From contig NZ_CP159826.1 of NCBI RefSeq assembly GCF_047729875.1, positions 3,534,001 to 3,598,000 on the forward strand: a DNA stretch of 64,000 bases. Direction: 5' to 3'. Below are positions 61,071 through 64,000 of the stretch, piece after piece (the stretch's first letter is position 1; every line of letters begins with the position of its first letter). Position numbers and translations under genes: made by a program. The notes below the pieces were generated by a model. It worked only from the letters and a program-made list of their open reading frames with translations. It made no database searches and was not told the DNA's origin. The DNA is from Marimicrobium sp913061115. Lineage in GTDB: Bacteria > Pseudomonadota > Gammaproteobacteria > Pseudomonadales > Halieaceae.

Positions 61071-62469
61071 AAATATCAAAAATCTTTCCGGGATTCATAA
61101 TACCGTGCGGATCAAACACCTTCTTGATCTGACGCATAATCGACACTTCGAGCTCTGAACGACTATAGTGTAAATAGTCTTTTTTCAGCAGTCCAACGCC
61201 ATGCTCAGCAGAAATACTGCCACCATAATGCTGCACGATATCGAATACCCACTTGCTCACCTCTGTGCAATGCTGCTGAAAATCTTTCATGGATAGATCA
61301 TCAGGCTTGAGCACATTCAGGTGTACATTGCCGTCGCCAATATGGCCAAACCAAATGATCTCGAACTGCGGATAATTTTCGCTAACCACAGCTTCCACCG
61401 CAGCAAGGAATTCTGGGACGCGGGAAATCACTGTGGATATATCATTTTTATAAGGCGTCCAGCGCGAAATGGTTTCCGAAATATCCTCCCGCAGACGCCA
61501 CAGAGACTCTGCCTGAGCAAGGCTTTGACTCACCACGCCATCGAGAACCCAACCCTGCTCCGCGCAATATTCGAACAGGCTCATTGCCTGCTCCATGACC
61601 TTTTCGTCCCGCTGTTCAAACTCCAGCAGCGCGTAAAACTCTGTCGCTGTTTCGAAAGGACGCTGTAAGCCCTGATGCTCGACGACTTTCTGCAGCGCTA
61701 GTTCAGAAAAAAACTCGAACGCACTGAGCTCAATGCTGTCCTGATATGTGCGCAGTACATGCATAATAGATGTCATGTCGGGCGCACCCAATACCAATAC
61801 GGCCGACTCCTGTGGTGGCGTTGTGAGGCGCATGGTTGCCTCCACCACCACCCCCAGCGTACCCTCGGCCCCGATCACCAGTTGCCGCAGGTCATACCCA
61901 GCATTGTTTTTGATCAGGCCTCGATTAAGATCGAGCAGCTCGCCGGTACCGTTAACGACCTTCAAGCCTGCCACCCAATCACGGGTCATGCCGTGACGAA
62001 TAACCTTGATGCCGCCGGCATTGGTAGAAACGTTGCCGCCGATCTGGCTCGAGCCACTGGATGCGAAATCAACGGGATAGAACAGCCCGCGCTCCATAGC
62101 ATACTGCTGCAACTGCTCGGTCACTGCGCCAGCACCACAGCGCACTGTGCGGTCGATTGAACTAAAATCTTCTACATAATTGAGCCGATCCAAAGCCAGC
62201 ACCAATTCCCCATTGGAGGCAACTGCACCACCACTGAGGCCTGTGCGCCCACCAGAAGGCACAATGGCCAGGCCCTCGCGAGCTGCAAGGCGCACAATTT
62301 CTTGGACCTGTTCAATACTATCGGGCAGCACCACCGCTGCCGGATTAGGTGTATACACCCGAGTCCAGTCGCAACCATAACGCTGTAAATCTTCGGTGCC
62401 GGTCAGCACCCTGTCTGGACCAACTATATTCTCTAAAGCAGTCAGGACAATGTTGTCAATTGCGGCCAA
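61069..62469 (-). CDS. FAD-binding D-2-hydroxyacid dehydrogenase (D-2-hydroxyglutarate type)
   Basis: The 466-residue flavoprotein has the FAD_binding_4 pattern: VVLPDSIEQVQEIVRLAARE at about residue 46, then PSGGRTGLSGGAV and the GNVSTNAGGIKVIRHGMTRD loop. The C-terminal FAD-oxidase domain ends GLLKKDYLHYSRSELEVSIM, with HIGDGNVHLNV and SAEHGVG. These are typical of D-lactate/D-2-hydroxyglutarate dehydrogenases. Divergence from serA supports D-2-hydroxyglutarate: in Pseudomonas these two enzymes are reported to form a cycle, because SerA makes D-2-hydroxyglutarate. Assignment to this acid rather than glycolate or lactate is inferred from context. Confidence 0.88.
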   Translation of the reverse strand: MAAIDNIVLTALENIVGPDRVLTGTEDLQRYGCDWTRVYTPNPAAVVLPDSIEQVQEIVRLAAREGLAIVPSGGRTGLSGGAVASNGELVLALDRLNYVEDFSSIDRTVRCGAGAVTEQLQQYAMERGLFYPVDFASSGSSQIGGNVSTNAGGIKVIRHGMTRDWVAGLKVVNGTGELLDLNRGLIKNNAGYDLRQLVIGAEGTLGVVVEATMRLTTPPQESAVLVLGAPDMTSIMHVLRTYQDSIELSAFEFFSELALQKVVEHQGLQRPFETATEFYALLEFEQRDEKVMEQAMSLFEYCAEQGWVLDGVVSQSLAQAESLWRLREDISETISRWTPYKNDISTVISRVPEFLAAVEAVVSENYPQFEIIWFGHIGDGNVHLNVLKPDDLSMKDFQQHCTEVSKWVFDIVQHYGGSISAEHGVGLLKKDYLHYSRSELEVSIMRQIKKVFDPHGIMNPGKIFDI

Positions 62470-62601
62470 GGTTATTGCCTCCGGTATTTTTCACAGGTCG
62501 CTGGTTCAGGCGGCACGTATGATACCATACGCGCGGTTTTTTGCCGCACCGGCAAGCTCACCGGACCGCTCGGCCAACAACCTTTAAAGGAACCGAAAAT
62601 C

Positions 62602-63831
62602 ATGGCGCTGCAATCCCTAGAAAAAAGTAAAATAAAGTTTCTGCTACTTGAGGGCGTGCACCCTTCCGCACGTGCAACATTGCAGCAATCTGGGTACAGC
62701 AACATCGAAGAGCACAAGAAGGCACTGCCCTTGGAAGAGCTCAAGGTCGCTATCGCCAATACTCACTTCGTGGGGATTCGGTCTCGCACACAGCTCACCC
62801 AAGAGGTGTTCGACGCTGCCAAAAAACTCGTGGCCGTAGGCTGCTTTTGCATAGGCTCCAACCAGGTTGAACTTGACGCCGCTACCCGCCGCGGCATTAC
62901 CGTGTTCAATGCGCCCTTTTCCAACACACGCAGCGTGGCCGAGTTGGTGCTCGCCGAGGCGATCCTTCTGCTGCGTGGTGTACCCAGCAAGAATGCAGCG
63001 GCCCACCGCGGAGAGTGGCAGAAAACAGCCGCCAACGCCTTTGAAATCCGAGGAAAAAAGCTGGGCATCATTGGCTACGGCAATATCGGTATGCAGCTTG
63101 GCGTGATCGCCGAGGGACTGGGCATGCAAGTGCAGTTTTATGACACCAGCAATAAACTACCCTTGGGTAATGCTCGGCAGGTACCGAGTCTCAATCAGCT
63201 GCTGGCCGGCTCCGATGTGGTGAGCCTGCATGTGCCTGAAAGTCCTGCCACACAAAACCTGATCGGAGCGGCGCAACTGGCACAAATGCCTGCTGGCAGC
63301 ATTTTGATCAATGCCTCGCGCGGCACTGTGGTCGACATCGACGCGCTGGCTGATGCGCTGCAAAGCGGTGCTTTGGGTGGTGCCGGCATTGACGTATTCC
63401 CCGTGGAGCCGCGCTCCAACGATGATGAGTTCATGTCCCCACTACGCCGCTTCGACAACACTTTTCTCACCCCACATATTGGCGGCAGCACTATTGAGGC
63501 CCAAGAAAATATCGGCATGGAGGTGGCGGAAAAGCTGGCGCGTTACAGCGATACTGGGACTACAACGTCTTCTCTCAATTTTCCGGAAGTTGCTCTGCCG
63601 GAACATGCAGGATCCCACCGCCTATTACACATACACCGCAATGTGCCGGGCGTTCTAAGCGCTATTAATAGCGTGTTCTCAGAAAACCGGATTAATGTAT
63701 CGGCCCAGTTCCTGCAAACTAACGATCAGGTCGGCTACGTCGTGATCGACATCGATGCCGAGTACAGTGATATGGCTCTTAAAAAGTTGGCCACCATCGA
63801 CGGCACGATCCGCAGTCGCGTCCTATTCTAA
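62602..63831 (+). CDS. serA: D-3-phosphoglycerate dehydrogenase
   Basis: The 409-residue enzyme oxidises 3-phosphoglycerate to 3-phosphohydroxypyruvate, the first step to serine. It carries the Rossmann motif LGIIGYGNIGMQLG near residue 155. The substrate arginine is in ILINASRGTVVDID and the catalytic His in FLTPHIGGSTIEAQ. An ACT domain at about 335-409 (LLHIHRNVPGVLSAI) suggests serine feedback. AAGGA lies ten bases before the ATG. Length and order match E. coli SerA (410). It is divergent from the D-2-hydroxyacid dehydrogenase. Confidence 0.96.
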   Translation: MALQSLEKSKIKFLLLEGVHPSARATLQQSGYSNIEEHKKALPLEELKVAIANTHFVGIRSRTQLTQEVFDAAKKLVAVGCFCIGSNQVELDAATRRGITVFNAPFSNTRSVAELVLAEAILLLRGVPSKNAAAHRGEWQKTAANAFEIRGKKLGIIGYGNIGMQLGVIAEGLGMQVQFYDTSNKLPLGNARQVPSLNQLLAGSDVVSLHVPESPATQNLIGAAQLAQMPAGSILINASRGTVVDIDALADALQSGALGGAGIDVFPVEPRSNDDEFMSPLRRFDNTFLTPHIGGSTIEAQENIGMEVAEKLARYSDTGTTTSSLNFPEVALPEHAGSHRLLHIHRNVPGVLSAINSVFSENRINVSAQFLQTNDQVGYVVIDIDAEYSDMALKKLATIDGTIRSRVLF

Positions 63832-64000
63832 ACTGCGGCTGCGCCTTGCCCGACCGCTAAAAACCCTTCATTCACCCTAGCAATTTTTGTTAAACGGTAT
63901 TTTTTCGCTCTATCGATTGTTGCCGTTCATATCCTCACGGGGATACAGTTCTTAAGGCTTGTGCTGCCATTTTCCTTAGCCCATCAAGGGCTCATTAATC

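Overview
The window is about 64 kb of chromosome from a free-living gammaproteobacterium. The evidence is the gene order pepP-ubiH-ubiI beside ygfB, then a ZapB-like gene, zapA, 6S RNA and ygfA, followed by ilvA, rpiA and serA. The lgt-thyA-folA and ptsP-rppH-HAD blocks resemble Pseudomonas. Seven outer-membrane or envelope genes, a valine-type catabolic operon, a TonB2/TonB3-type energising operon and exosortase H suggest a marine Cellvibrionales-like bacterium (Halieaceae or Spongiibacteraceae). That placement is inference. I see no insertion sequence, prophage, CRISPR array, tRNA or rRNA.

Layout. Bases 1-8200 hold an envelope cluster: a truncated DUF2860 protein, a FadL-like transporter with a Fur-box-like site in its leader, a two-gene operon (beta-barrel protein and DUF1254/DUF1214 protein), a DcaP-like porin and a DUF481 barrel. 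At 8.4-10.6 kb lie glutathione reductase and a TauE-type exporter. At 10.6-16.5 kb a same-strand set encodes a GldA-like ATPase, a fused permease/GldG protein, a DUF4340 protein, exosortase H and its associated membrane protein. At 16.5-24.2 kb is a valine (isobutyryl-CoA) degradation operon with a LysR regulator. The usual methylmalonate-semialdehyde dehydrogenase slot is filled by an acylating aldehyde dehydrogenase of another subfamily.

Bases 24.4-38 kb are mixed: a lipoprotein, a HIT protein, an SDR, UbiX, a DeaD helicase, a coniferyl-aldehyde-type dehydrogenase, a duplicated DUF3012 lipoprotein, an orphan solute-binding protein, a GlpQ-like phosphodiesterase with an MmcQ/YjbR gene, pyruvate kinase with glucokinase, and a cold-shock protein. 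Bases 38.3-43.9 kb are one operon for an energised TonB system (DUF3450, two ExbB-type proteins, two ExbD, TonB, TPR).

Bases 44-64 kb are conserved housekeeping: folA-thyA-lgt, an NRDE protein, ptsP-rppH, a HAD phosphatase, rlmI, gcvH, ubiI-ubiH-pepP-ygfB, a ZapB-like gene and zapA, 6S RNA with 5-formyl-THF cyclo-ligase, ilvA, rpiA, and serA divergent from a D-2-hydroxyglutarate-type dehydrogenase. Most genes look intact. Only the first is cut, by the window edge.
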